Shown here piece after piece: positions 23,777 through 36,200 of a DNA stretch of 64,000 bases (position 1 is its first letter; each line of letters opens with the position of its first letter). A program made the position numbers and the translations under genes. The notes beneath the pieces were generated by a model that was given only the letters and a program-made list of their open reading frames with translations, did not search any database and was not told where the DNA came from. The stretch covers positions 28,213,461-28,277,460 of the forward strand of contig OY747713.1 in the NCBI GenBank assembly GCA_963556495.2. The letters run 5' to 3'. The DNA is from Valencia hispanica. Its lineage: Eukaryota > Chordata > Actinopteri > Cyprinodontiformes > Valenciidae.

Positions 23777-24040
23777 ATCTGTCATCGACAGGTCCGATAC
23801 GCAGCCCGCCCGGGCCCACCCATGGCGCCGGGCCTGGATGCAGATGGCTTCCCTGATGGCGTTTCCTTACCTGGCTCATCTGTACTCGGCCCAATGTCCT
23901 TGTTTCACTGTTGCTTTTAAGTTTGTCCGTGTATGGTATGGTAAGGGGGGGGGTTGTGTGGGGTCGTTTTAATCCGTAAAGAACTTTAATTGTTTTGAAA
24001 AGCGCTTCATAAATAAAGTTTGATTAAATGTTTATTGTTT
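23777..24040 (+). mobile_element. LINE/SINE 3' end fragment
   Basis: A short GC-rich piece, then TATGGTATGGTA and a G-run, then a GCGCTTCATAAATAAAGTTTG end of the kind shared by fish LINE and SINE 3' termini. Confidence 0.5.
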
Positions 24041-24829
24041 TAATGTGTGAAGATATGAAAAATGGGGTGTGAATATTGTCCCAAGGCGTATGAACGACTG
24101 AATTTGACTCACCACCTTGCTTGAAAACATTAACTGGACGTGACTTTGTGTTGGTATGTGCTTGGGCCCAAGGGCACATTTTAAGGACAACATAATGACT
24201 TCAAGGTCTTTAAACAGAGAAGTCAGGAGGCTCTGTGTTGCCTTTACAGGTAAAACAACTTTAATGGAGTCAGCAGTTCAGGAAGAGGGTTGTGGAGGTA
24301 ACACACAAAAACATGCATGTAGAACATCATGAAAACAAACGTAAATCCAAAAGTCACCATTATATGAGGATCCTGTCACGTTCACATGTGTGGTCTTACA
24401 TTTCCTTTGTGTGTGTGTGTGTGTGTCAGCTTTCCCCCCTACTGCCTCGTTAATTGATTTCCAACATCATCAGAAACCGGATAGCTGTAAACAATATCTG
24501 TATTTCAAAAAAAGTGGTGGCTCCTGCTGCCATATAATTTACACATATTTGATTACACAACATGCATAGCCTCGTCTCCTTGTGAGCATCAGAGGTTACT
24601 GTAGGACAAGTGGAGACAGTCACATGAGCTTTTTTTTTTCTAAACAATATTTTCCTTTAAGCTTTCGCAAGACAAGGCTTACCTTAGAATAAAAACAGCT
24701 AAATTATTATTATTTTCTATAGTTAGCTTGTGGTTTATGAGGAATAATAAGGAGATAAGAGGCCGTAAGCCTTTCGCTTTGTTTAATAAACATGTGGAAG
24801 TATCTGATAGTGGTAGTGTGACTGATGGG

Positions 24830-24831
<2 letters not shown>

Positions 24832-24866
<35 letters not shown>
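24832..24866. repeat. (TG)n microsatellite in the zcchc17 3' UTR
   Basis: A run of about 17 GT units lying 15 bp beyond the zcchc17 stop codon, so it would be transcribed as (CA)n in its 3' UTR. Confidence 0.95.
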
Positions 24867-24867
<1 letters not shown>

Positions 24868-24880
24868 CTTTCTGGCCATC

Positions 24881-27800
24881 TCAGCTGTGTCTGTGGGATT
24901 TCTGTTTCTTGTGCTTCTTCTTTTTCTTATCCTGTCTGTCGAGACTGTTGCTATGACGCCTCCTCTTCAATTTACATTCACTGCTGCTATCGCTCTCAGA
25001 CTCCTTTCTCTCCCTCTTCTTCTTCTTCTTCATTTTCTTTTCCTGTAGGACACACATATGAGGATAAACACAGCTTTGTGAGGATATACAGTGCCTTCCA
25101 AAAGTATTTATGCCCTTAGACGTTTTTTCACATTATAACGTTACAAACAGGTCACAGATTGTATTATACTGATAGATCAGCTCATAAATCTGAAGTGGAA
25201 GAAAAGAAATAAACTACATGGTTTACTAAATTTGAAACAAAAATAAATATCCAAAAAGTGTTGAAAAAATTAGCCACTCACTATCCAATCTGACTGAGTT
25301 TTAGCTACTGTATTTAACAAAGAGGGATGGCCAAAGATTGCAAAGCAGACATACCAGAAAAGGAATTGCCCCCCGTAACTGGAAATGTAGTTATATAATG
25401 TAATAACACAGGGGAGCTGAATACAAATGTACACACAATTTTTATTTGTAAAAGATCCATAACCATCTATCATTTTTTCTGTTCCTACACATTTATCCAA
25501 CACTTCACACAAAATCACAATGAAACCATTGAAAGTTTGTGTTTGTAACATGATAAACGGTGAAAAACTCAAGAGTTTTGGGTAGTTCTGCAAGGCATTG
25601 TGAAAGGAACCTTAACATTGTTGCTGCAGATACATACAGAAAGCTGACCTCAAACCTGGGTCATAGCTTTTCTGTCAAATCACCATAAAACAGGAGTTCT
25701 CACGAGGCTACAGCTGCAGACATGTAGGATCACATGAGCTGTCAGACAACTGAGGTAAGAAACAAAAAAGAGGAAGAGAAAGTAGGGGAGATCTGTTTTG
25801 TTTGACATTTTCACCTTCTTTTTCTTCTTTTTGTCTGAGTCCTGCAGTGATCCGAGTGTGGCTGTCTCCTGCTGCTGTGCCTCTTCATCGTCCTCTTCAG
25901 GCACAAGAGCGTATTGCAAGCCCGGAGCTGAGAAACAATCCTTTGTAAAGTGACCTGAAAGGAGTTTTAGGTTATTTAAACTGACTTTAAACGACTTCAA
26001 CATCTACAACTAAGACAGCTGCAGTCACAATTTTTTTATTTTATGATTCGACCCTTTCTTGTACAGTATTGCTCATGCTGGTGCACCTTTGCAGCCACAC
26101 TTTGAACACGTTGTGTTGAGTACAGCCTCCAGAGTGATCCTGTTGCTCGTGTGATCTCTGAACTGCTTTCGTCGCCTCGCATCCTGACTGTAAACACAAA
26201 CGGATGATGGTAACACTCTCCTGTGCAGAAACACACAGACATAGCACTGTAAGCACTTACTCTGCCATAACATTGTTGGGGTCCAAGTCCTGTCCTGTCC
26301 CCTGATTTACAGCCTTCATGGAGAAGGACAGCTTCACTTTGTCACCTTGAATCTGATACACAGAAGGCAGGAGTGATCGGACTGTGGTGACACTGGATTT
26401 ACATTCCACACCTGTGTGTGTGTGCTTGGGCTTTTTTGTACGTCGTTACCTCTCGCCCAATGACTTTAATCCACACGCGTTCGCCAACATCCACAATCTC
26501 AGAGGCATTTTCAACTCTAGAGGCAGACATCTCACTCACATGAACCAAACCTGTTTGTGGTGGAGTTAAAGGGTTTTTATAATATGATATCATGCAGAAA
26601 CACAAGCAAAATTTGAAATTGAAAATATATCATTGGTTAAGTCAAAATGTGTTTTCCATATAAAATGCGCTAAAGCTGTACAGATTATATTTTTTATTAT
26701 GATACAGGTGCTGGTCAGTCTAGGGAAACTGAAGGAAGTGTGAAAGGGAGAGCAGAGTCTACTCAGGGACTGATTACAGAGGCAGCAGCTCTGAATATAG
26801 ATTCTGAAATTGTTGAAATGGATGTGTTGTAAAGAATAATGGAGATGTGCACTCATGTTGAAATAAAGCGAGATTGTGAAGGAATAAACCCTTATTTGTA
26901 CTGAATTGGAAATATTTTAGAAATATACTGTGCACTGAATTACAAGGCTTTATAGAACAGTGCACAATTGCATGATTTTAATAATAGCAGGCTGTGATAT
27001 AAAGTGGGCCAGGGCATGAAACTCCAGGGCTGAAAGTGAGTCCCACTCTGGCCCTGCATTTCTATATGTATTTGTGGTACTCTTAATCATAATGTCTCAT
27101 ATATATATATATATATATTTTTTTTTTTGTCAATTAGTTGGATGCTCTTTCTTAAACTCTTCTCCGAAACCAAATATTTGCTGCGTGTGCCCTCTAGTGG
27201 TCAGAAATTCCAGGAAGTTCCTAAACAGGCATCAAATAAGCAACTCTAGGCTAAATATCGAGATGAGAGGACTTGCTTTATACGACTCGCACACTTCTTG
27301 AAAATGCTTCTGCCTTAGTAGAGGGAGATTTAAACGACATAAGGTAGAAACTATATAAATTTAGCCAAAGGTAAAGATTTTGACCATCCCATCCTACCGT
27401 GAATGCACATTTTAATGATGTCATCAAGCTGTGCCAACGTACTTTGTACCAGGTAAATACAGATGTTCAGTGTTCGTATTTACACTAGATATTGTAAGTT
27501 TACATGTTTTTGTTTTCTATTTAACAGAAAAGAAGCCTGTTGAATTTGAAGCATTTTTAATTCAAATATGTGCAGCTTTATTTTGTGCGATACCAAATTT
27601 ATAAATAAATCAGGAAAGCAGAAATAAATCTTATTTCTCTTTTTAAATTTTGCACTTTAGTTTAAACAATTTTTGAACTTTGCATTTTCATTACATTTAG
27701 CTTTTATTTTATTTCAAATATCTTTATCTTTATTTATGTTATGAGAATTTCTGTGTTGCATTATTTAGAAAAAAGATTTGAATATTTTTTTAAATCTATT

Positions 27801-28539
27801 ATGCACAAAAAATTTTCTTTAAATGGCATTCTATACTTTTTTGAAGTTGTTCTGCTGCAATGTATCTGGCATGTGAGAATGCTAAAAAAAAGTCATTTTG
27901 GCAAATATAAACAGAAGAATATATCACAATAAATATCGTTACAGCACATGCTTCAGATTATATTGCAATATAGATTTGAGGCCATATTTCCCAGCTCTAC
28001 TGTGCCTACATTCTTATTATTTCTTTAACACATTATCTACGTGTTCCCTTTGGTAAACATATATTAACACTTTAAAAGCATAGATTTTTTTTTTGAGCAT
28101 AATCACTTAATTGTCCTCGAAAGTGGAAAATAAATCATGCATAATAAGGATAAAATTGGGCTGTTAACATAACGAAAAAGTTCCTGTTTAAACTGTCATA
28201 GGGAGCCACAGACATGAATCACAGGATTTTGAGGAATATTTCACCCATCATCTGAGAGAACGCTGGTTTATTTTTGTAGTTGTGGTTTTATTATTTTTCT
28301 CCTAACTCAAAACCTTAAACGTTTCTTTTAACATTTTTTTTCCTGTCATGGTTCCTCACTTTCAACTCATTTTGCAGCCCTTTTCATTTTTTAAACCAAC
28401 CTTCTTTTTTGTAACCTGGCAGTCGAACAAAAGCTCCATAGGTTTGTACAGACATCACCTCTCCTTTGGCAATACTGTGTAGCGGTGGTAGTCCGTCCAA
28501 TCCGGCTGGCTCACGGCCTTGCCCACCTTGGTCAGACAT
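24881..28539 (-). CDS. zcchc17: Zinc finger CCHC domain-containing protein 17 (S1 domain, nucleolar/ribosomal), six coding exons
   Basis: ZCCHC17 (pNO40/PS1D) is an RNA-binding nucleolar protein linked to 60S ribosomal subunits and splicing. Coding exons on the minus strand are 28539-28401, 26550-26450, 26352-26261, 26187-26087, 25954-25815 and 25042-24881. All have GT-AG borders and matching phase, giving 244 aa (human about 241). Residues about 17-90 form an S1 RNA-binding domain: IAKGEVMSVQTYGAFVRLPG, GLVHVSEM, SEIVDVGERVWIKVIGRE and VKLSFSMKAV. Residues 138-151 are a CCHC knuckle with C-x2-C-x4-H-x4-C spacing (CSKCGCKGHFTKDC). The tail is acidic, then Lys/Arg/Ser-rich, fitting nucleolar targeting. 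A noncoding first exon ends at 30004. It is divergent from snrnp40 and convergent with fabp3, as in human. Confidence 0.94.
25089..25600. mobile_element. Tc1-derived MITE in zcchc17 intron
   Basis: The left end CAGTGCCTTCCAAAAGTATT follows a TA, and the right end reads as the inverted CAATGCCTTGCAGAA. This is the terminal sequence of a widespread fish Tc1 family. The internal transposase is absent or unrecognisable. It lies in the last intron of zcchc17. Confidence 0.75.
27096..27132. repeat. (AT)n followed by T-run
   Basis: A simple AT repeat of about 11 units, then a poly(T) stretch, inside zcchc17 intron 2. Confidence 0.9.
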
Positions 28540-29029
28540 CTTCCCAACAGGGGTGAACCACAGCTGTTTAATTGTGAATCTGGTTGACAGATAAATAAAT
28601 ATGTTTTAGGGTTTGCAGCATCATTAAACGTGAGGGAAGAAAATATATAAAGTAGCACAACATATAAAGAAGGCACAACAAGTAACGTCTACATTTTCTC
28701 AGTTTTGAAGTAATAGAAAACAATTTCAAAGGCAAAGAAGTGTAAAAATTCTTAAGATACATATATTTTTTGTATTGGAGCACAATTCTCCAAAAATTTA
28801 CCAAACAAATTGTAGAGAAAATCTCACCTTTAATTTAAGTACATTTATTCAGTGGGGAATCAAAATCCATGTTAAGAAATATCTTAACATAGCCTAATTT
28901 AATGTAATGTTTGTATCATTATTAACATGTGTTTTTTTTCAATACCATCAGTGGCCTCACTAACGTCATCGAAGGAATAATAGTAATTAAAGCATTTTTA
29001 TTGTGTATACTACAACTTTTAAGTTGATC

Positions 29030-29725
29030 AAAGTGTAAAACTTTTAACATGTAGACATGATTTCCTGTTATCCTGGGGTATAAATAAAACCAGAAACAGG
29101 TACATTTCTTTTAGCCACTCTTAAGAATGGGAAAGCAAAGAAAACCTCACATCCATAAGATAGAGGAAAAGCGTCCAAGAAAAAAGCTCATCACATACAA
29201 CTGCTTCGATAAAAAGTCAGAGCAATAATAAAAAAAAAGCTTACATCAATTTGAACTTTAACAGACCAGACTGGAAGAGGACCAAAGAGCTACATAAAGG
29301 GGAATCCTGGTCAAATCTTTTCTTCCAGGTTCACCTTCAGGCAGAATACTGAACATACACTTATAACAATGAAAATAGATTAAATAAAAGCACATGCATG
29401 TACAAAAACGACCCAGTTAAAACCCAGATCTAAATACAATTGAGCATCTGTGGCCTTGAGTAGAAAATTACATTCACAGACGCTCGGCACCCAATCTTAC
29501 TTGAGCTTGTGAAATTGAGCAAAGAATGGGCAAAAATGGTCACCGGATTTGCAAAGTTTAGTCAAAAAGAGTAATAGCTGTAACTGCAGCAAAAGGTGGT
29601 TACAATTAGTAAAATGTTCTGAAAAACAACATATTATACATCAGCCACTTTACAGTAATGCGCTACTTTCTGTTGGTCTATCTTATAAAACCAAATAAAA
29701 TACACTGACATTTGTGGTGCTAGCG
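29030..29725 (+). mobile_element. Internally deleted Tc1-like relic in zcchc17 first intron
   Basis: Plus-strand remnants include an N-terminal MGKQRKPHIHK-like piece near 29128 and the DLNTIEHLW motif near 29430. A C-terminal stretch leads to the GTAACTGCAGCAAAAGGTGG motif that usually closes fish Tc1 transposases. The right end resembles an AAAATACACTG terminus. Heavily decayed. Confidence 0.65.
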
Positions 29726-30003
29726 AGACCAAATGTAAAAAAAAAAAAAAAACTGCTGGACTCTGTGAACTAATGATACAGAAATAAAACAACAAACTAA
29801 ACACCAGCCAGTGGAACACGCAGTTTACGGTTTATGAAGTGATAGAATGACGCGATGAATCACCTTATTAAAGAAAACCCCCAGACACATTCATATCTTC
29901 AATCTCGATAAACAGATACCTCATGCAGATGTATGGTCTGTTAAAAGAAGAAAATGCGCTGACTTGCACAATAAGTCTAAGAAAATATAAGACAACATTT
30001 TAC

Positions 30004-30050
30004 CTTCCGTGTTAACTGAACTGCGGTTGTTTTACATCCGGTGTGAACGC
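30004..30050 (-). other. zcchc17: zcchc17 noncoding first exon (predicted)
   Basis: On the minus strand the sequence CACGGAAG is followed by a GTAAAA donor at 30003, just upstream of the shared promoter. The ATG lies in the next exon (28539). The 5' limit is not visible. Confidence 0.5.
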
Positions 30051-30272
30051 TACGCAGGCAGCAGAACAGCCAATCATCGGGCGCGGTTCAAACTTTGACC
30101 AATGACAAGCCTTCTTTCTAGTGGAAGCGTTTCGAGGGCCGTCTTCTTCGTTGTTGCTGCTTCCGTCGACATTCTTTCTAGTTCAACAAAGTCCATTCAT
30201 TTTAGGGGGGCAGAAACTGTAACTGTTTTAAAGGATTTCATTCGGTTTTATTTTGTTTTCGGCGGACCTGGG
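30050..30272. promoter_or_regulatory. Bidirectional zcchc17/snrnp40 promoter
   Basis: Two CCAAT boxes (30070-30074 and 30099-30103) flank a GGGCGCGG motif, between the putative first exon of zcchc17 (minus) and the ATG of snrnp40 at 30273 (plus). No TATA box is evident. This fits a shared housekeeping promoter for two RNA-processing genes; the head-to-head arrangement is also found in mammals. Confidence 0.7.
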
Positions 30273-33200
30273 ATGATTGAGCCGATGAAGAGAGCCGGCG
30301 ACTTGGCGGTGGTTCCCACCGCCATGAAGCGGCCCAGAATGGAGCTGGTGGCGGCGGCTCAGTCTCAGCAGCTCGTGGCCGCGGTACGGAGCTCCTCGGA
30401 TATACTTCTTTTACAGACATAATACTCATATTAGCTTTTTAGTAGATGATTTAAAGGCAGAAACTGAATGCAAAGATTGTTTTAAAATTAAATTATATAG
30501 AGCACGACTGTAAAAAAAATCTCAAAGAAAAATACAGCGATGTGTTTAATATAAACAGGTCGGTGTATGTCTTAAATGTCACATGCGAGCAACTCTGCAT
30601 TTAGATATGGTGAAGAGGGCCTGCTGAAGTTGAAACTGAGCGTCAGAATGGGGATTTAAGTGAGCATGGTTGTTGGTACCAAACGACCGGCTCAGTATTT
30701 CAGAAACTGCTGCTCTTCTAGGATTTTTACCCACAACCAACTCTTTGGTTTACAGAAGGGGCAACGACGCAATATCCAGTAAAAGGCCGTTGTGTGGATA
30801 AAAAAAGCATTGTTGATGTCAGAGGAAAATTGATGGACTGCTTTCAGACAAGAAAAGGGAACCAATACCTTAAATAGGGGCCTCCCTGATGTCTATTCCT
30901 CTAATGAACACAAGGTACATGGTTGCTTCCAGCAAGAGAGCGCTAAATGTTGCTAACCTCAAATCATCTTAAACTGGTTCTTGGCTGTATCCACAGCCCC
31001 CATATCTGAGTGTAACTAAGCATCTTGAGATGTGATGGAATGGGAGATTCTCATCATGGGTGTTCAGCCAACAAATCTGAAGCAACGGCGTGATCCCTAA
31101 CACCTCAACATGGTCCAAAATCTCTCAGGAAGGTTTCCGACGCCTTGTTGATTCTATGCCAGGGAGACATGAGGTAGTTCTGACTCCAGATGTGGTCCAA
31201 CCCAGTGCTAACGAGGTTTACTGAAAGTGGCCAGCGTGTCTGTGTCAGCTGTAATGCCGGCTTTGGGTCAAACTTTCTCTGCTGGTGTGAATCAGAACAG
31301 CCCACATAGTGGTTTAGTCACGATCACCTGGATATTGATTATGACTCTAAGCAGTACTAAATGTGTCTTTACAAAAGTTAGGCTTTTCAGAGTTTGAAAG
31401 TTGATTCAACAAAGCACACCGAAGCTGTTCCGAGGGTACGCGAAACTCGGAAAGAACCAGTAGATCAGCTGTTTGCTTAATTAATGCTATATGAGCTAAT
31501 GAGCCAGTACAGCCTCTTTGGCCTTCTATCATAAACAATAAAGTAGGTGTGATGCAGAAAGTATACATCTTTGTGCTCCCATAGGGCCCTCCACGGACCT
31601 CCAGCCTGCAGGCTCCCATCATGTTGATGTCAGGCCACGAAGGAGAGGTCTACTGCTGCAAGTTTCACCCCAACGGAGCCACGCTGGCCTCTTCAGGGTT
31701 TGACAGGCTCATTTGTGAGTAGTTGCCAAAGTTTAAACTACATCAATCAGTGGACCAGTCCGCGGCCTGGGACTCCCTGCTCCAGTAAATGACTTATTGT
31801 TTGCTTTGTGACTTTGCCGCAGTGACGTGGAACGTCTATGGAGACTGTGAAAATTACGCCACCCTGAAGGGTCACAGTGGAGCAGTGATGGAGCTGCATT
31901 ATAACACAGATGGCAGGTATGGACAACTGTCATAGATGACTATCCATTGTGGAAAGAAGAAGGAAAAAAGACGTTATTTTCTTGAACCTCAGAGAAAAGT
32001 GTCTTTATTGCCCAACAACATCTACATGATATAATTAACTTTCTACAGTCACAGGTAGATATAACACCGTGATAAATGTTTCTTTTAGCATTGATCTGTT
32101 TTTCTGCGTTTCAGCTTGTTGTTCTCAGCAAGCACAGACAAGACTGTGGGTGTGTGGGACAGCGAGACCGGTGAGAGGATCAAGCGTCTGAAGGGTCACA
32201 CTTCTTTTGTAAACACCTGCTACCCTGCTCGTCGGGGGCCCCAGCTGGTGTGCACGGGCAGTGATGATGGGACGGTGAAGGTGGGCTATTTGTTAAACTT
32301 ATTCAAATAATAACTTAAGAGGTTTAATTTTGAAATGAAATGCATACTGACCACACTTTTGCCATTTTTAAAGTCGGTCATAAATTAAGGCTGAACGTTT
32401 TTGTTTGTTTTTGTTGCATTACAGCTTTGGGACATGCGAAAGAAAGGAGCCATCCACACTTTTCAGAACACTTACCAGGTGCTGGCCGTGACCTTTAATG
32501 ACACCAGTGATCAGATCCTGTCTGGAGGCATTGACAATGATATCAAGGTACTGAGATCAAAGATGCTAAGTTAACGTGGGAACATGGTTGCTCTTGTTTT
32601 TAAACATGCAGTGTTGATGATAGAATATAAACACATTTTAATTGGCATCGTGTTATAATAAGGCTGCATGGTAAATACAGGATTTGTCATGTTTTATCTC
32701 TTTGTATGCAAATGATGCATTGAGTTGAAGTCTCATTTTAAACACATAATAATGCCTAAGATATAATACAATATAATATTGTTAAAGTTAGAATAATGTG
32801 ATCTATGATCAGCGATCAAGATTGGAGGTTGCTTTTTGTGAACATTAACTGAACTATTTGTGGCCCCAGTTGTGTTGTTACTGGGTAGGAATCCTCTTGT
32901 TGGGTTTCCTACTCAACAGAAAGGAAAGCGGTCTTCAAACTTTTCTCTTGGATCATCTGGCAGATAAATATCCAAAATAACTGCACATATGTTGCCTTTC
33001 TTTTAGACGACTGACCATTTTGTTATTATTAATAATGGTTTGCAAGGTGGGTGAGAGACACCCACCCTGCAGAGTTGTAATGGACCCCCTTTCAGTCTTA
33101 TTTTGTGTTTTGATGACAGAAGCATTACAACTTGAATGAAAGCAGCTTATGTGTCCAAAGAGAATTAAGCAAATGCCAAAAGCCAGGTTACTAAAACTGT

Positions 33201-36200
33201 GTGGTGACCTAATCGCTAATATGCTAATTAGAAAATGACTTCATGGCCTACTTTATATATTTTTACACCTTATTTTTGGAAAGGTATGTTGAAGGAATGG
33301 GAACTGGTTCATGTTGGAGCTGGTTCAGAATGTTGTGATGCTGAACTACGAACATGAATTAATTCATTTGACCTCGGTAAACTGAACTGAGAATTTGTTC
33401 TTGTTGAGGGTGAACTGCCGCAACTCCGTTTATAACATTTATTAGTTTAAGTTTTGAAAATAGGGTTAACGAAAACCATAGAATATTACAAGATTACAAG
33501 ACCTAATTACAAGAGCCCTTTGTTGCTCAATATGTGTTTTCTGCTATTCTGCTTTTTTTTAGAGAACCAGTTAGAACCATCTGATATAAGCCAATTAATT
33601 ATTCAGCTGGTTAATAGACTTATTTCAATTTTAAAACAGCGTTACCCTAATACGAAAGCTGCCTCTTAATTAGTTTCTACACTTTGACTTTACATTTTTT
33701 CCGGCTTATTGTGTTTTGTCTTGTGAGAGAAAAATGTGGCAGCCTTGTTTCAGCCAGCTGACCGGCAGGTGAGGAATTGCTGAGCTAAGTTACTCTACAC
33801 TCCAAACAGCCACAGAAAGCACTCTGAGACGTTCTCTGGCTTCTTATTAAACATACTTTGAACAAAAAGAAGTTAACGGAGAATTTTAATAGTTTTTAAA
33901 TTGTAACTTTTTAAAACCGATCCCAGCTTATTTCTGTTTAGTATCCAGTTATTTAACATTTTACCTCATTCTTTGTCGGGGTTTCTGAAAATTTCTTTTA
34001 AAGTATTCCTTTAGACTTGGGCTGATTTTTGTTTCATTTTCTATGAATTTTGTGCCTCTGTGCATTACAGCACAGTGTGTGCTTATAAATGTGCTTATAT
34101 TTTTATAAAGAAAAATAAACTAAAGGGCAAAAAGACTAAGTGGTGGTTGGTTGTATGTTGTGCTCTTTGTTCTCTCCTGCTCTTATTCTGTAATTGCATG
34201 TTTTTTTTTTCTGGGCTACCCAAAAAAACACACGTCTACCTTAAAGTGACAAAGCATGTCCAAACACAATACAATCCCCTCAGTAAATACAAACAGCACA
34301 GCTGGTAGCGTTAAGACCTTTTTTTTTATTCTTCAGTTTTGCAGCTGTGTCTGAATTTCAGTCAGTTCAGGTTTATTGTAAAGAAAATATTTTTCTATTT
34401 TTTTCTATTTTTCTAGTATGCAGTGCTCCCTCAGAAGCAGCACTATCTCTTCCATCTGCTCAGATGGCCTATTTAAAGCTGTCTGTGTGTTCTTTGTCAA
34501 CCCACTCGTGGTGCAGGTGTGGGACCTGCGGCAGAACAAGCTGATCTACAACATGCACGGCCACGGCGACTCTGTGACCGGACTCAGCCTGAGCTCCGAG
34601 GGATCGTACCTTCTGTCGAACTCCATGGATAACACAGGTAGGGTTGGCTTTCATGTGCCTCATAATGACGTATGGATGAATTCTTTTCTTTTAAAGCTGT
34701 ATGCGTCTGCACAGTGCGTATCTGGGATGTGCGACCGTTCGCACCCAAGGAGAGATGTGTGAAGATTTTCCAGGGTAACGTTCACAACTTTGAAAAGGTA
34801 ATCCTGATTTATTAGCAGGAAAAAGGGGCGATTATATTCATGCCAAAGGATTTTTTTAAAAACTATTAAAGCTAAAATATTTAAACTTTGTAGCTGTGTG
34901 GGTGTTTTTAGTAACTTTTTCACTCTAATTAGGCTTCATTCAACTATTTTGTCATGAATACCCATCGTCCATTTTGTAAATGCATTTTTATTTGCTTGAA
35001 CTAACTTGAGTCCTGAATCCCTATAACAGATCTTGTCTTATTGCTAACACAGCCTGTTGAATGTTTTGCTGTTTGCTCAGAACTTGCTGAGGTGCTCCTG
35101 GTCCACTGATGGCAGTAAGATCGCTGCAGGTTCTGCTGACAGGTAAGAAACAAGCCCTCAGACAACACTGTAGCCTTTAATTGTTTTCTAAACTAGCAAC
35201 ATCTTTAAATTGCAGAGTAAAGTAGAATTTAAGCGTCTAAATAAAGGCTTATTTAAAAATTTAGTGATTAGAGACTAAATGTGTTTGAAATCTCTTGACT
35301 ACCTACTGTCCTACAAATTCCTATTAAAATTCTTTCTCCTCTTATTTATTCAGTTTCTCCATTTCTGTTTTTTCGTTTTATCCCAAATTTAATTAAACGT
35401 TCAGATTGTTAAGCTTTCCAGTCCTCAGTCCCATGACCTCATCTGGCGGTTGGATCTGCCTTAGCAGACGGCCCCAAATTTAAATAAAAATAGCTCTAAA
35501 AGGAAAAGGAAAATATAAACATCACTCTTTGGAGGCACAGCACTTTTGGGATACTTGCTTTTTCTTTAACTGATCAGAATTAAATACAAGCACCAATTGT
35601 CATTACTGTCAAAATGCCAGATTTCTGTCACAACTGAACTGAAAAACTCTTAGATACAAAAATCGAAGAAAAGAAAATAACAGAATCGGCAATACCCTGG
35701 TTTTCTTAGTGGGCACAACCTTAACCTGATACTTGGTTGAAACACTTTCTGGTCCAGTGTCACCATTCATTCTTCTTTGGTAGGTGTCAGTCAGCATTCT
35801 GCATCTTGGCTTGCTAATATTTACCCACTCTGCCTTACCAAACCTCTCCAGATCTGTAAGGTCATGAGGACATATTTTGTCCCACTTTAAGTGATGTCAT
35901 AGGTTTTCTGCCAGATTTATTTGTGAACTATGGCTACGCTGTTCATTTTCTTCTTGTGAAGTCTTACATTTTTTCAATAATTTTGAAGTAAACATAGACC
36001 TATATTGAGGCTGAAAAATAAAATTCTTCTTTCTACAAGACACCTGAAGGTCTGGGGTCAAAACTGGTTGATATTTGACTGGTAACAATTTCATCTGAAG
36101 TTTTTCTGTTTAAACTTATATTGAGTCCAGCTGGCAAAAATACTTGTAGACGTTTTTAGAACAGTGATCCCCAACCTTTTTTTCACCATGGACCGGTTTA

